Shown here: piece by piece, positions 8,211 through 16,680 of the stretch
Layout of the letters: each line of letters begins with the position of its first letter
Position numbering within the stretch: the stretch's first letter is position 1
Origin: Streptomyces sp. TN58
GTDB taxonomy: Bacteria > Actinomycetota > Actinomycetes > Streptomycetales > Streptomycetaceae
Length of the DNA stretch: 64,000 nt
Direction of reading: 5' to 3'
Assembly: GCF_001941845.1 (NCBI RefSeq)
Contig: NZ_CP018870.1
Location: 1,612,001-1,676,000 of the forward strand
Made by a program: the position numbers and the translations under genes
The notes under the pieces: model-generated
What the model saw: only the letters and a program-made list of their open reading frames with translations
What the model was told of the DNA's origin: nothing
The model's database searches: none

Positions 8211-8318
8211 GATCTCTCCCCACCCGTACGAGGGCACCCGGCCCGGGCAGGTTAACCCTATCGCCCCCGCGTCGCGCGCGGGTATCCCGGTGGTGTGAAT
8301 TACCCCTGCGGCGACGGG

Positions 8319-8354
8319 GAGTTGACGATTACTCAGCGGAGTTGCCCATTACTC
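8319..8354. promoter_or_regulatory. Two direct repeats GAGTTGN3ATTACTC in a divergent promoter
   Basis: GAGTTGACGATTACTC (8319-8334) and GAGTTGCCCATTACTC (8339-8354) are 20 bp apart, about two helical turns. Each unit has an outer GAGT/ACTC dyad. They lie in the 291-bp region between the starts of the small gene at 8210 and the kinase at 8502, suggesting cooperative binding of a regulator to one helix face. The rest of this gap holds no gene I can support. Confidence 0.5.
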
Positions 8355-8501
8355 TCCGCACAGGAACGGGCGTGAAAATCACGCTCCGGAAGAGCGCGGC
8401 GCGAGTCTCGTCACGACAGGAGCCTCCGCGGCGCGCCCTGCGCTAACTTGGAGTGACCGGTCGATGACACATGGGCGCACAGAAGCATTCGGGGGGCTCG
8501 C

Positions 8502-10208
8502 GTGAGTGAGGAAGCCAACTCCGTTCGTGTCGTCTCGGGCCGTTATCGGCTGCTGGAACAGATCGGCCGCGGCGGGATGGGCGTGGTCTGGCGGGCCCGG
8601 GACGAGGTGCTGGCGCGCGACGTCGCCGTCAAGGAGGTACGCGCGCCGGCCGGGCTGGACGAAGCCGAACTCCGGCGCATGTACCGGCGGCTGGAGCGGG
8701 AGGCGTGGGCGGCCGCCAGGGTCTCGCACCGCGGGGTGGTCACGGTCTACGACGTCGCCTCCGAGGACGGCCGGCCCTGGATCGTGATGGAGCTGGTGCG
8801 CGGGCTCTCCCTGGCGGACGTGCTGGAGGCGGAGGGGCCGATGGCCCCGCAGCGCGCCGCGCACGTCGGTGAGCAGGTCCTGGCCGCGCTGCGGTCCGCG
8901 CACGAGTCGGGGGTGCTGCACCGGGACGTGAAGCCGGCCAACGTGCTGGTCTCCAACGACGGACGGGTGGTGCTCAGCGACTTCGGGATCGCGAGCCTGG
9001 AGGGCTCCTCGGCCATCACCATGACGGGCGAGGTGGTCGGCTCGCCCGAATACCTGGCACCGGAGCGGGCGTTGGGGCGCGATCCGGGCCCCGGGTCGGA
9101 CCTGTGGTCGCTCGGGGCGATGCTCTACGCCTGCGTCGAGGGGGTCACCCCCTTCCGGCGGGCCACCGCCCTGGACACGCTGCGGGCGGTGGTGGACGAG
9201 GAGCCGCCCCCCGCCCGCCGGGCCGGTCCGCTGGCACCCGTACTGGAGGGGCTGCTGCGCAAGGACCCCGCGGAGCGGCTGGACGCGGCGGAGGCGGCCC
9301 GGATGCTGCGGGTGGTGGGCGCGGGCGGGGCCGTACGGGCGTCCGGCGGGCCGGTGTCGGGACCGGACACACCTACGCCGACGGGCCTCCGCGGGCACGA
9401 ACCTGGCGGAGCGGGGCCGTACGGGCCGCCGGCTGCGGTACGCGGGCCGGTGCCGGCGGGCGGTACGGCGGCGTCGGCCGGGACCGGAGGCGGCCGGGGC
9501 GCGGCCGGCGGGGGCGGGGGCGCTGCCGGGCCCGTGCTCGCCGTCGCGATCGCCCTGCTGGCCGCCCTGGCCGTGCTGGGCTGGGTGCTGCTGAAGGACC
9601 TCGGGGACGGGGACGGCCGCCGCGGGAACTCGGGCGCGGCCACGACCCCGGCGACCACCGCTCCGGCCGCCACCACGGCTCCCGCGGACACGGCACCGGC
9701 GTCCGCGCCCGCGTCGCCCTCGGCCACGCCCTCCGCGGGGCAGCACGTGTCGGTGTACGTCGACGCGGTGCGCACCGCGTACACCGGGAGCTGTCCGCCG
9801 CCGGCCGGGCACGCGCCCTCCTTCACCGCGACCGTCGAGGTGGAGAGCGTCCCGGTGACCCTGGAGTACCGCTGGGCCACGCGGAGCGGGCGGACCTCCG
9901 GTGCCGGCTGGCAGTCCGTCACGTACGAGGCGGCCGGACCGAGGAGCCGGCGGCTGGAGCACACCGAGCTGACGCACGATGCGGGCACGGCCTTCGAGGA
10001 CGCGGTGCGGCTGGAGGTGCGGGGACCGGCGGAGGTCGCCACCGAGTGGGTGGCGACCTCCGTGACGTGTGAGGAGGCGACCCCGACGGGCGAGGCCTCC
10101 GCCTCTCCCGGCGGGAGTCCGTCTCCGGAGCCGCCGACGGACGGTCCGTCGGCGAGCCCGGAGGACGGCGGGCCGGATCAGGCCGCGTTGGTGAGCACGG
10201 GCAGGTAG
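8502..10208 (+). CDS. Membrane-anchored Ser/Thr protein kinase (PknB type)
   Basis: 568 aa. The kinase domain spans residues about 13-275: glycine loop 'GRGGMGVVW', lysine in 'VAVKEV', catalytic loop 'HRDVKPANVLV', 'SDFGIASLEG' and 'GSPEYLAPE'. A Gly/Pro/Ala-rich linker (about 275-345) leads to one transmembrane helix (about 345-368). An extracellular part follows: a Thr/Ala/Pro-rich spacer, then a roughly 110-residue domain (about 410-525) with two Cys ('GSCPPPAGH', 'TSVTCEE') and a Ser/Pro-rich tail. This tail resembles other Streptomyces kinases rather than a PASTA repeat. It would sense an extracellular signal and phosphorylate cytosolic targets. Its last 31 bp overlap the convergent lipase gene. 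Confidence 0.92.
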   Translation: MSEEANSVRVVSGRYRLLEQIGRGGMGVVWRARDEVLARDVAVKEVRAPAGLDEAELRRMYRRLEREAWAAARVSHRGVVTVYDVASEDGRPWIVMELVRGLSLADVLEAEGPMAPQRAAHVGEQVLAALRSAHESGVLHRDVKPANVLVSNDGRVVLSDFGIASLEGSSAITMTGEVVGSPEYLAPERALGRDPGPGSDLWSLGAMLYACVEGVTPFRRATALDTLRAVVDEEPPPARRAGPLAPVLEGLLRKDPAERLDAAEAARMLRVVGAGGAVRASGGPVSGPDTPTPTGLRGHEPGGAGPYGPPAAVRGPVPAGGTAASAGTGGGRGAAGGGGGAAGPVLAVAIALLAALAVLGWVLLKDLGDGDGRRGNSGAATTPATTAPAATTAPADTAPASAPASPSATPSAGQHVSVYVDAVRTAYTGSCPPPAGHAPSFTATVEVESVPVTLEYRWATRSGRTSGAGWQSVTYEAAGPRSRRLEHTELTHDAGTAFEDAVRLEVRGPAEVATEWVATSVTCEEATPTGEASASPGGSPSPEPPTDGPSASPEDGGPDQAALVSTGR

Positions 10209-10987
10209 CCGCCGGACTGTCCGGCGGCCGTCGGGTGGTAGGACTCGGCGATGTTCAGCCAGTTGACGCTGTGCAGCCACGGGCTGCCGGAGCAGATCTC
10301 GTGACCGGTGAAGGTGCCGGCGACCGGGGCGAAGGCGAAGCCGTGGTCCGCGGCGCGTTTGGCGATGGCGGCGTTCAGGTGGTCGGCGGCGCCGTTGATG
10401 GCGGCGCGCTCGCCCTCGGTCAGGCCGGCGGTGCAGGTGCCGTTCAGCTTGTAGAAGCGGGGATAGCCGAGGACGACGACGCGGGCGGCGGGGGCCCGGC
10501 TGTCGATGGCGTTGTAGACCTGGTCGAGTTTGCCGGGGAGGGTGGAGTCCACGTAGGCCTTGGCCTGGTTCACGCGGTTGACACAGGTGGATTCGGACTG
10601 GAGCACACAGGTCGTCATGACGTCGGAGAATCCCGCGTCGTTGCCGCCGATGGTGATGCTGACCAGGTCGGTCCCGGAGTTGAGGGGGCCGAGCTGACCC
10701 GAGAGCACATCACCCGTACGGGCTCCGGAGCAGGCGGTGAAGGCGAAGGTCTGCGGGGAGTGGGCCGCGGCCCAGAGGGCGGGGTAGGCGCGGTTGGTGC
10801 GCTTGCAGTTTCCGCTGGCGCCGTCGTAGTTGCCGGCGCCGAGTCCGGAGGAGTACGAGTCGCCGAGGGCGACGTAGCCGAAGTCGGCCTGGGCGGCGGC
10901 CGCCTGGCCGGCGCCGAACAGGGCGGCGCTCGTGGCGAGTAGGAGGGAGGAGGTCAGGGCAGCGAGGCGCGACATCTTCATGCTCAT
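10178..10987 (-). CDS. Secreted SGNH/GDSL lipase/esterase
   Basis: 269 aa with a Sec signal peptide (residues 1 to about 32, cut near 'GQAAAAQA'). The catalytic blocks are present: 'ALGDSYSSG' (Ser), 'SITIGGNDAGF' (Gly and Asn oxyanion residues) and 'ESYHPTAAGQ' (His). Six cysteines in the mature part fit the three disulfides of Streptomyces GDSL lipases of about 260 aa. It hydrolyses extracellular esters or lipids. The ATG at 10987 has AAGGAG eight bases upstream. It is convergent with the kinase gene, with a 31-bp coding overlap. Confidence 0.92.
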   Translation of the reverse strand: MSMKMSRLAALTSSLLLATSAALFGAGQAAAAQADFGYVALGDSYSSGLGAGNYDGASGNCKRTNRAYPALWAAAHSPQTFAFTACSGARTGDVLSGQLGPLNSGTDLVSITIGGNDAGFSDVMTTCVLQSESTCVNRVNQAKAYVDSTLPGKLDQVYNAIDSRAPAARVVVLGYPRFYKLNGTCTAGLTEGERAAINGAADHLNAAIAKRAADHGFAFAPVAGTFTGHEICSGSPWLHSVNWLNIAESYHPTAAGQSGGYLPVLTNAA

Positions 10988-11100
10988 GTGTGCGGCTCCT
11001 TGTGGGGGTTACTCCTGAGTTGTTCGTACAAGCAGCCGCGGGTTGCCGGAAGTGTCCATGCCAAGAATGTTCGGAGCAGAGTCCAGGCCCGAATCTTCAC

Positions 11101-11122
11101 TCCCCCTGCGTTTGAAGGGGGA
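11101..11122. other. Short hairpin in the lipase/AAA divergent region
   Basis: TCCCCC (11101-11106) and GGGGGA (11117-11122) can form a 6-bp stem with a 10-base loop, about 65 bases before the AAA gene. It could be part of a leader or a regulator site. Nothing else recognisable lies between 10988 and 11186. Confidence 0.25.
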
Positions 11123-11186
11123 ACTCGGCACCCGATCCGGCGAAACACGGGTGCACGAGGGCACCTCGTGCCGGATCATGGGCGCC

Positions 11187-12281
11187 ATGCCAGCCAACCC
11201 GCATGACGCGCTGCCGATCCGGCTCAACGTCGACGACAGCGATTCACCGTCGGACGTCGTCGACGCGCTGTTCCTCGGCAGGTTCGCCTCGGGCGAGCAG
11301 CCCTACTCGCACAGCGTGTCGATCGAGCGGGTCAAGGCGGAGGCGACCCTCCTGCCGCCGGAGGCCACGGTGTTGCGCTCGGCGCGCGACAGCGACCGCA
11401 GCGCCACCCTCGCCGAAGGACAGGGCTGGACCATGCTGGTCTCCCGGTGGAGCCGCGGCGCGGACGTCACGGTGACGGCGGTCAGCGACGAACTCGCCGC
11501 CGGCGTGCTCGGCCAGGCCACCGAGGGCGTGCAGGACGAGCCGGAGCCCCAGCCGGAGAACGTGACGATGGGCTTCTGGTACGTCTCCCCGCGCCGCGGC
11601 CCGTACCGGACGACCCGCCAGATCGCCGCCGGGACCTGGGCGGAGGTGCGGCCCAACTACACCGCGCCGGTCGCCACGGCGATGGACCGGCTGATGAAGG
11701 TGACCCCGGACGACATCGCGGGCCGGCTGCTCCTGCTGCACGGCCCGCCGGGCACGGGCAAGACCTCGGCCCTGCGCACGTTGGCCCGCTCCTGGCGGGA
11801 CTGGTGCCAGGTGGACTGCGTCCTGGACCCGGAGCGGTTGTTCAACGACGTCGGCTACCTGATGGACATCGCGATCGGCGAGGACGAGGGCACGGCGAAG
11901 GGCCGCTGGCGGCTCCTGCTGCTGGAGGACTGCGACGAGCTGATCCGCGGCGAGGCCCGGCACACGGCCGGGCAGGCGCTGTCCCGGCTGCTCAACCTGA
12001 CGGACGGCCTGCTGGGCCAGGGCCGCAACGTCCTGGTCGGCGTGACGACCAACGAGGATCTGGAACGGCTCCACCCCGCGGTGGTCCGCCCCGGGCGCTG
12101 CCTGGCCCGCATCGAGGTCGGCCGGCTGACCCACCGGGAGGCGGTGGACTGGCTGGGCACCGAGGAGGGCGTCTCCCGCGAGGGGGCGACCCTGGCGGAA
12201 CTCTTCGCCCTACGCCGCGGCACGGGCCCGGCGGCGGTCCTGCCCCCGCAGACCCACTCGGAGGCGGGCCTCTACCTCTAA
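11187..12281 (+). CDS. AAA-family ATPase with DUF5925-type N-terminus
   Basis: 364 aa. The N-terminal half (residues about 1-165) resembles the actinobacterial DUF5925 region. The C-terminal half is an AAA+ module with Walker A 'GPPGTGKTS' near residue 190, Walker B 'LLLLEDCDEL' near 250, sensor 'VLVGVTTNEDLERLHPAV' and arginine-finger-like 'RPGRCLARIEV'. It is soluble, with no signal peptide. AAA proteins remodel proteins or complexes; the client is unknown and no partner gene is adjacent. An in-frame ATG also occurs at 11178; I chose 11187 because 'MPANPHDALPIRLNVDD' looks like the natural N-terminus. Confidence 0.8.
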   Translation: MPANPHDALPIRLNVDDSDSPSDVVDALFLGRFASGEQPYSHSVSIERVKAEATLLPPEATVLRSARDSDRSATLAEGQGWTMLVSRWSRGADVTVTAVSDELAAGVLGQATEGVQDEPEPQPENVTMGFWYVSPRRGPYRTTRQIAAGTWAEVRPNYTAPVATAMDRLMKVTPDDIAGRLLLLHGPPGTGKTSALRTLARSWRDWCQVDCVLDPERLFNDVGYLMDIAIGEDEGTAKGRWRLLLLEDCDELIRGEARHTAGQALSRLLNLTDGLLGQGRNVLVGVTTNEDLERLHPAVVRPGRCLARIEVGRLTHREAVDWLGTEEGVSREGATLAELFALRRGTGPAAVLPPQTHSEAGLYL

Positions 12282-12295
12282 GGGCCGAGAAGCAG

Positions 12296-12345
12296 CCCCG
12301 CCGGCGATCGAGGCGCGGGGGGCCCGGGGCGGAGCCCCCGGCAGC
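12296..12345. repeat. CGCCGGCG-type palindromic intergenic repeat
   Basis: A 25-base dyad at 12296-12320 begins CCCCGCCGGCG and ends AGGCGCGGGG, followed by a second GC-rich stem GGGGC/GCCCC at about 12325-12338. Closely related sequences occur at 22461-22485 (inverted), 22806-22830 and 22994-23018. It separates convergent genes and may act as a bidirectional terminator. Confidence 0.6.
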
Positions 12346-12353
12346 AGGGGCGG

Positions 12354-12743
12354 CTACGTGGCGGCGTACCGGGCACGGAGGGCTGCGGTGGCGGCGGCTA
12401 CCGCCTCGGCCTCCGTCAGCCCCAGCCGGTGCGCCCGCTCCGCGAACGCCTGCGCGGCCGACGCCGCCTCACGCGCCGCGCCCTCCCCCGCCGCCGCGAC
12501 AAAAGTCCCGTTGCGGCCCCGCGTCTCGATCACCCCGTCGGCCTCCAGCGCCCTGTAGGCCTTCGCGACGGTGTTGGCGGCCAGCCCCAGGTCCTCCGCC
12601 AGCCCCCGTACCGTCGGCAGCTTGAATCCGGCCGGCAGCTTCCCGGACCTGGCCCGGGCGGCGATCTGCGCGCGCAGCTGTTCGTACGGGGCGGCCGACC
12701 CGGCCGAGCCGTCGATGGTGATCTTCAGGTTCGTCGAGCTCAC
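12354..12743 (-). CDS. GntR-family regulator, YtrA subfamily
   Basis: 129 aa. The winged helix occupies residues about 15-80: 'APYEQLRAQIAARARSG', 'LPTVRGLAEDLGLAANTVAK' and 'AYRALEADGVIETRGRNGTF'. A short C-terminal helical tail (about 85-129) takes the place of a ligand-binding domain, which is diagnostic of the YtrA subgroup. These usually control adjacent ABC transporter operons, but none is adjacent here. I chose the GTG at 12743 (MSSTNLKITIDG), since upstream codons run into the palindromic repeat at 12771-12824. The RBS is weak. Confidence 0.85.
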   Translation of the reverse strand: MSSTNLKITIDGSAGSAAPYEQLRAQIAARARSGKLPAGFKLPTVRGLAEDLGLAANTVAKAYRALEADGVIETRGRNGTFVAAAGEGAAREAASAAQAFAERAHRLGLTEAEAVAAATAALRARYAAT

Positions 12744-12770
12744 GGGGCTGATTGTCCACCATCGGCGGTC

Positions 12771-12824
12771 AGGGCCTGTATCGAGTTGCCCCGCGGCGTC
12801 GCGAGGCAACTCGATACAGGCCCT
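12771..12824. repeat. Dispersed inverted-repeat element, short copy
   Basis: Arms 12771-12795 (AGGGCCTGTATCGAGTTGCC...) and 12800-12824 are inverted repeats with one mismatch in 25, around a 4-base centre. It is the same family as 3968-4063, shortened in the middle; the shared core GCCCCGCGGCGTCGCG shows the two copies are related beyond the arms. It lies between divergent starts at 12743 and 12869, so here it is not a simple terminator. Confidence 0.8.
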
Positions 12825-12868
12825 AATTGGGAGGCGCCCGGCGTGAGCACGCACGTAGCGTCTGGCCC

Positions 12869-13822
12869 ATGACCGTTCTGATCCGCGATCTCCGTCCGGA
12901 CGACCTCCAGGACACGGAGTCGGTGGTACGGGTGCGCCGCACGGCCCTGCCGTTCCTGGTCACCACCGCCGCAGACGTGGCCTTCGGGCTCTCCCGCTCC
13001 CACCCCGACCGGCACCACCGCGTCCTCGTCGCCGAGACCCCGGACGGCGAGGTCGTCGGTACCGCCGAGGTCGGCATCGCCCACGACAGCCCCCGGCCGG
13101 GCCAGGGCTACGTCAACGCGTACGTCGCCCCCGCCCGCCGCGGCCTCGGCGCCGGCCGGCTCCTGCTCCGCGCGGCCGAGGAGCACCTCGTCGCCCGGGG
13201 GGCGGTGGACTCGTACGCCTGGGTCCTCGACGAGCCCGCGCACCGCGCCTTCGCCGAGCGGCGCGGCTACCGCCCCGGCCGCTCCGCGCACTTCCTGCGC
13301 CTGGACCTCACGACGGCCGAGCTGCCCGCACTCCCGCAGGCCCTCCCGGCCGGGGTGGAGCTGCTGCCCGCCGAGGCCTTCGCCGCGGACCCCAGGCCCC
13401 TCTTCGCGATCGACGCCGAGACGACGGCCGACGAGCCGAGCGACGTGGGCGCCGAACTCGACGACTACGAGGACTGGCTGACCCACACCTGGCACCACCC
13501 CACCCTCGACAAGAAGCTCACGATCGTCGCCCTGGTCGACGGGCAGCCGGTCGCCTTCGCCGCCGCCCGGACCGACGGGGCCTCCCGCTACAGCTCGGCG
13601 ATGACCGGCACACTGCGGCTGTTCCGGGGCCGCGGCCTGGCCAAGCTCGCCAAGAACGCCTCCCTGCACCGCGCCCGCGCGGCCGGCTGCACGGAGGCCT
13701 TCACCGGCAACGACGCGGGGAACGAACCGATGCTCGCCATCAACAGGTGGTTCGGGTACGAGATCTGCGCGACCGAGACGCACTACACGAGGAAGCTGGG
13801 GTCACCGTGGCCGGGCAACTGA
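12869..13822 (+). CDS. Two-domain GNAT acetyltransferase
   Basis: 317 aa, with an N-terminal GNAT domain (residues about 3-150) and a second, more diverged GNAT-like half (about 165-310). The acetyl-CoA loop is visible as 'YVAPARRGLGAGRLLL' near residue 95. The second half has 'RGRGLAKLAKNASLHRARAAG' (split: 'RGRGLAKLAKNASLHRAR') and 'NRWFGYEICATETHY'. The acceptor substrate is not known; related tandem-GNAT proteins acetylate small amines such as mycothiol precursors or antibiotics. The following DUF402 gene starts inside its 3' end (16-nt overlap), so the two are translated together. Confidence 0.88.
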   Translation: MTVLIRDLRPDDLQDTESVVRVRRTALPFLVTTAADVAFGLSRSHPDRHHRVLVAETPDGEVVGTAEVGIAHDSPRPGQGYVNAYVAPARRGLGAGRLLLRAAEEHLVARGAVDSYAWVLDEPAHRAFAERRGYRPGRSAHFLRLDLTTAELPALPQALPAGVELLPAEAFAADPRPLFAIDAETTADEPSDVGAELDDYEDWLTHTWHHPTLDKKLTIVALVDGQPVAFAAARTDGASRYSSAMTGTLRLFRGRGLAKLAKNASLHRARAAGCTEAFTGNDAGNEPMLAINRWFGYEICATETHYTRKLGSPWPGN

Positions 13823-14289
13823 CCGTCGTCCTGACCAAGGCGGGCCGGACCAAGATCCGCTATCCGGCGACGCAGATCGCCGACGACGGTGACCACATCC
13901 GCGTACGGGCTCCCTGGGCCGCGGAGGGCGTACGGGACTTCGGCTTCGTCCGCTTCGAGCCGGGCGACGTGTTCACCGAGCACTTCTGGCGGACGCGCTG
14001 GTACGCGGTCAAGGAGGTCCGGACGGGCGACGGCGCCCTGAAGGGCTGGTACTGCGACGTGACACGTCCGGCCCTGGTCCGCAGCGGGGAGATCATCGTG
14101 GAGGACCTGGATCTCGACCTGTGGGTCTCGGCGGACGGGACGTCCGTACTGCGGCTGGACGAGGACGAGTTCGCCGAGAGCGGCCTGGCCGCGAAGGACC
14201 CGGAGGCGGCGGCCCGGGCGGTCCGCGCCCTGGACGCCCTGGACGACCAGGCCCGCTCCGCGGCCGGCCTGGCCGCGCTCCTTCGATGA
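13807..14289 (+). CDS. DUF402 family protein
   Basis: 160 aa from the GTG at 13807, nested in the end of the GNAT gene. It has the DUF402 core with 'YAVKEVRTGDGALKGWYCDV' near residue 65-84 and 'DLDLDLWVSADGTSVLRLDEDEF' (split: 'DLDLDLWVSADG'). The clustered aspartates are expected to bind a divalent metal. Members of this fold include nucleoside di/triphosphate phosphatases and the RNase FAU-1 domain. Activity here would be phosphohydrolysis, by inference. The overlap with the acetyltransferase implies joint expression. Confidence 0.82.
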   Translation: MAGQLTVVLTKAGRTKIRYPATQIADDGDHIRVRAPWAAEGVRDFGFVRFEPGDVFTEHFWRTRWYAVKEVRTGDGALKGWYCDVTRPALVRSGEIIVEDLDLDLWVSADGTSVLRLDEDEFAESGLAAKDPEAAARAVRALDALDDQARSAAGLAALLR

Positions 14290-14523
14290 GGCTGCCGTTC
14301 CGCGGGCATGCGGAGGGCCCCTTCCTGATCCCGCTCTTTTGCCTTCCTTAAGCGGAGCCTAAGGATCCTCTCCTGGGGGGTCTGTACGGCGAAAAGGCGT
14401 GGTCCGGGGGCTAGCTTGGCAGGGCCAGGACAGGAAGGGCCGGTCGTGGCGCCGCCGGGGGGCGGCGCCGCCGAGCCCCGTTCCGCCGGCGCACCCCTGC
14501 CTTTGCCCGAAGGAGATCCACTC

Positions 14524-15624
14524 ATGTCCGCACGCCGCCGTACCGTGACGCCGATCCGTATCGCCGCCGCCGGCTTCGCCCCGCTCGCGCTGGCCGTGTA
14601 CGCCGCCGTTCCCGCGGCCGCCCACGGCTCCATGACGGACCCGGTCAGCCGGGTCGCGGCGTGCTACGCGGAGGGACCGGAGTCGCCGAAGTCGGCGGCG
14701 TGCAAGGCCGCGGTCGCCGCGAGCGGGACGCAGGCGCTCTACGACTGGAACGCCGTCAACATCGCCAACGCGGCCGGCAACCACCGGTCGCTGATCCCGG
14801 ACGGGCAGCTGTGCTCGGCCGGAAACGACAAGTACCGCGGCCTGGACCTGGCCCGCGCCGACTGGCCGGCCAGCCCCCTGTCCGCCGGCCCGCACACCTT
14901 CCGCTACAAGGGCACGGCCCCGCACCGTGGCTCCTTCGAGCTGTACATCACGAAGGACGGCTACGACCCGGCGAAGCCGCTGAAGTGGTCCGACCTGGAG
15001 CCCGCGCCGTTCGCGAAGGCCACCGACCCGGGCATGCAGAACGGCGACTACGTCTTCTCCGGGACCGTCCCCGGCAAGTCCGGACGGCACCTGATCTACA
15101 GCATCTGGCAGCGCTCCGACAGCCCGGAGGCCTTCTACACCTGCTCGGACGTGGTCTTCGGCAAGGACAACGGCGGCGGGAAGGGCGGGAACGGCGGCAG
15201 CGGCGGTACGGGGGCCGCGCCGAGCACCGAGCCCGGCGCGGGGAACGGCACCGGGAACAACGCCGGGACCGGCAACGGATCCGGGCCGTCGGACAAGCCG
15301 TCCGACAAGCCGGCGGACAAGCCCTCCGCCCCGACCGACCAGCAGATCGCCGACGGCGCCGGCAAGTCCTCCGTGGAGCACAACGGCCACGGCGACAACG
15401 ACCCGAAGACGAACGGCGCGGCCGGCGCCCCGCTCCCCTCCCAGTCCTCGTCGTCCTCCGCGGACTCGGGCGCCCCGGCCGGCGGCAACCTGGCGGAGAC
15501 CGGCGGCAACAGCGCCACCCCGGCCATCGCCGTCGCCGGGGCCGGCGCGCTGGCCCTCGGCGCGGCCGTGCTGTTCACGGTGGCCCGCCGCCGTGCGACG
15601 ACGGCGGGCCGCCACGGCCGCTGA
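14524..15624 (+). CDS. Secreted AA10 lytic polysaccharide monooxygenase with sortase-type anchor
   Basis: 366 aa. The signal peptide (residues 1-33) ends 'VPAAA|HGSM', leaving His34 as the N-terminal copper-brace residue. A second His lies in 'YKGTAPHRGSFEL'. The AA10 catalytic domain runs to about residue 215 and contains paired cysteines. A Gly/Asn then Ser/Pro-rich spacer (215-325) follows. The tail has LAETG, a hydrophobic helix and 'ARRRATTAGRHGR', a class E-type sortase signal. It would oxidise chitin or cellulose while tethered to the wall. The ATG has AAGGAG upstream. Most family members are freely secreted, so the anchor is noteworthy. Confidence 0.88.
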   Translation: MSARRRTVTPIRIAAAGFAPLALAVYAAVPAAAHGSMTDPVSRVAACYAEGPESPKSAACKAAVAASGTQALYDWNAVNIANAAGNHRSLIPDGQLCSAGNDKYRGLDLARADWPASPLSAGPHTFRYKGTAPHRGSFELYITKDGYDPAKPLKWSDLEPAPFAKATDPGMQNGDYVFSGTVPGKSGRHLIYSIWQRSDSPEAFYTCSDVVFGKDNGGGKGGNGGSGGTGAAPSTEPGAGNGTGNNAGTGNGSGPSDKPSDKPADKPSAPTDQQIADGAGKSSVEHNGHGDNDPKTNGAAGAPLPSQSSSSSADSGAPAGGNLAETGGNSATPAIAVAGAGALALGAAVLFTVARRRATTAGRHGR

Positions 15625-15664
15625 CCGGTAGGACTTCACACCGGGCGGACCGCCCGCGCCCCGG

Positions 15665-16525
15665 TCAGGAGAAGACCGAGGCGCAGGTGGTCCGTTCGGC
15701 GTGGGCCGGGTCGAGGGCGTTGAGCACCTCGTGCCAGGCGATCCGGTCGGTGAGCCCGATGGCGACGTGTTCCGAGAGGTCCAGGAAGCACAGGTCCTGG
15801 AGCACGACGTTGCGGACGTTCGGCCCCTCCAGGAAGCCGCTCCGGTACGGCGTCACCACCTCGTCGTACTTGGTGGCGATCACCGTGTACTTCACCCCCG
15901 GGACGGTGTCCCCGCCCGCGTTGAGCTTCTGCAGGAAGGCGGAGCCGGCGATCTGGTCGGCGAGGCCGGGGGTGGCGCTGCTGATCAGGTCCTCGGCCCC
16001 GGGGAAGTACGGGAGGAGCTTGGTGAAGCCGAGCAGGGTCGTGCCGTGGTTGTCGGGGGCCAGCCCGACCAGCGCGTTCACCTTCGCCGCGCCGCCGAGG
16101 AACTTCAGGTAGTAGCGCGGCATCATGCCGCCCTGCGAGTGCCCGACGATGTCGGTCTTGGAGGCGCCGGTGGCGGCGAGCACCTTGTCGACGAACGCGT
16201 CGAGCTGTTCGGCGGACTTGTCGATGGGGCCGAGCCCGTTGAAGAGGGGCACGCCGGGCAGCTGCCCGTAGTCGAGGGAGTAGACGCAGTACCCGCGGTT
16301 CACGAGGTAGGGGGCGAAGCCCAGCCAGTTGTCCCAGGAGTTGCCGAAGGTTCCGTGGACGAGGACGACGGGGCGGGGGTGGGCGGCGGACGGTTTGCAG
16401 GACCAGTCGTTCCAGCCGCGGCTGGGGGCGGACGCGGCCTGCGCCGCGCCGGTGGGGGCGACGAGCGCGGCGGCGGTGAGGACGAGGACGGCCAGCGGGC
16501 GGAGCAGGCGTCTCCAGGGCAGCAT
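15665..16525 (-). CDS. Secreted alpha/beta-hydrolase lipase (lipase class 2 type)
   Basis: 286 aa with a Sec signal (residues 1 to about 30, cleavage near 'AQAAS'). The oxyanion motif 'VVLVHGTFGNSWDNW' is near residue 52 and the nucleophile elbow 'VGHSQGGMMPRYY' near 128. The acid is probably in 'KYDEVVTPY' and the catalytic His in 'LSEHVAIG'. Cysteines near residues 42, 79, 247 and 281 could form disulfides. It hydrolyses extracellular triglycerides or esters. The ATG at 16525 has AAGGAGATCACCC upstream. It is convergent with the monooxygenase, with 40 bp between stops. Confidence 0.9.
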   Translation of the reverse strand: MLPWRRLLRPLAVLVLTAAALVAPTGAAQAASAPSRGWNDWSCKPSAAHPRPVVLVHGTFGNSWDNWLGFAPYLVNRGYCVYSLDYGQLPGVPLFNGLGPIDKSAEQLDAFVDKVLAATGASKTDIVGHSQGGMMPRYYLKFLGGAAKVNALVGLAPDNHGTTLLGFTKLLPYFPGAEDLISSATPGLADQIAGSAFLQKLNAGGDTVPGVKYTVIATKYDEVVTPYRSGFLEGPNVRNVVLQDLCFLDLSEHVAIGLTDRIAWHEVLNALDPAHAERTTCASVFS

Positions 16526-16680
16526 CGGGTGATCTCCTTGCGGTCGACTCAAGGGGATGAGTGGGGGATTCGTCCCGTGATCCGGATCACAAAGGGGAGC
16601 TGCTGCCGCTAAATTACGTGTGAGTAGCAACACAGGGAAGTTACGCGTCGGTAAAAACTGGCGTGTCGCCCGATCGATCG

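Noticed and set aside
12743..12854. Longer N-terminus for the YtrA-type regulator
   Set aside because: The added codons are encoded by the palindromic repeat, so the GTG at 12743 is preferred.
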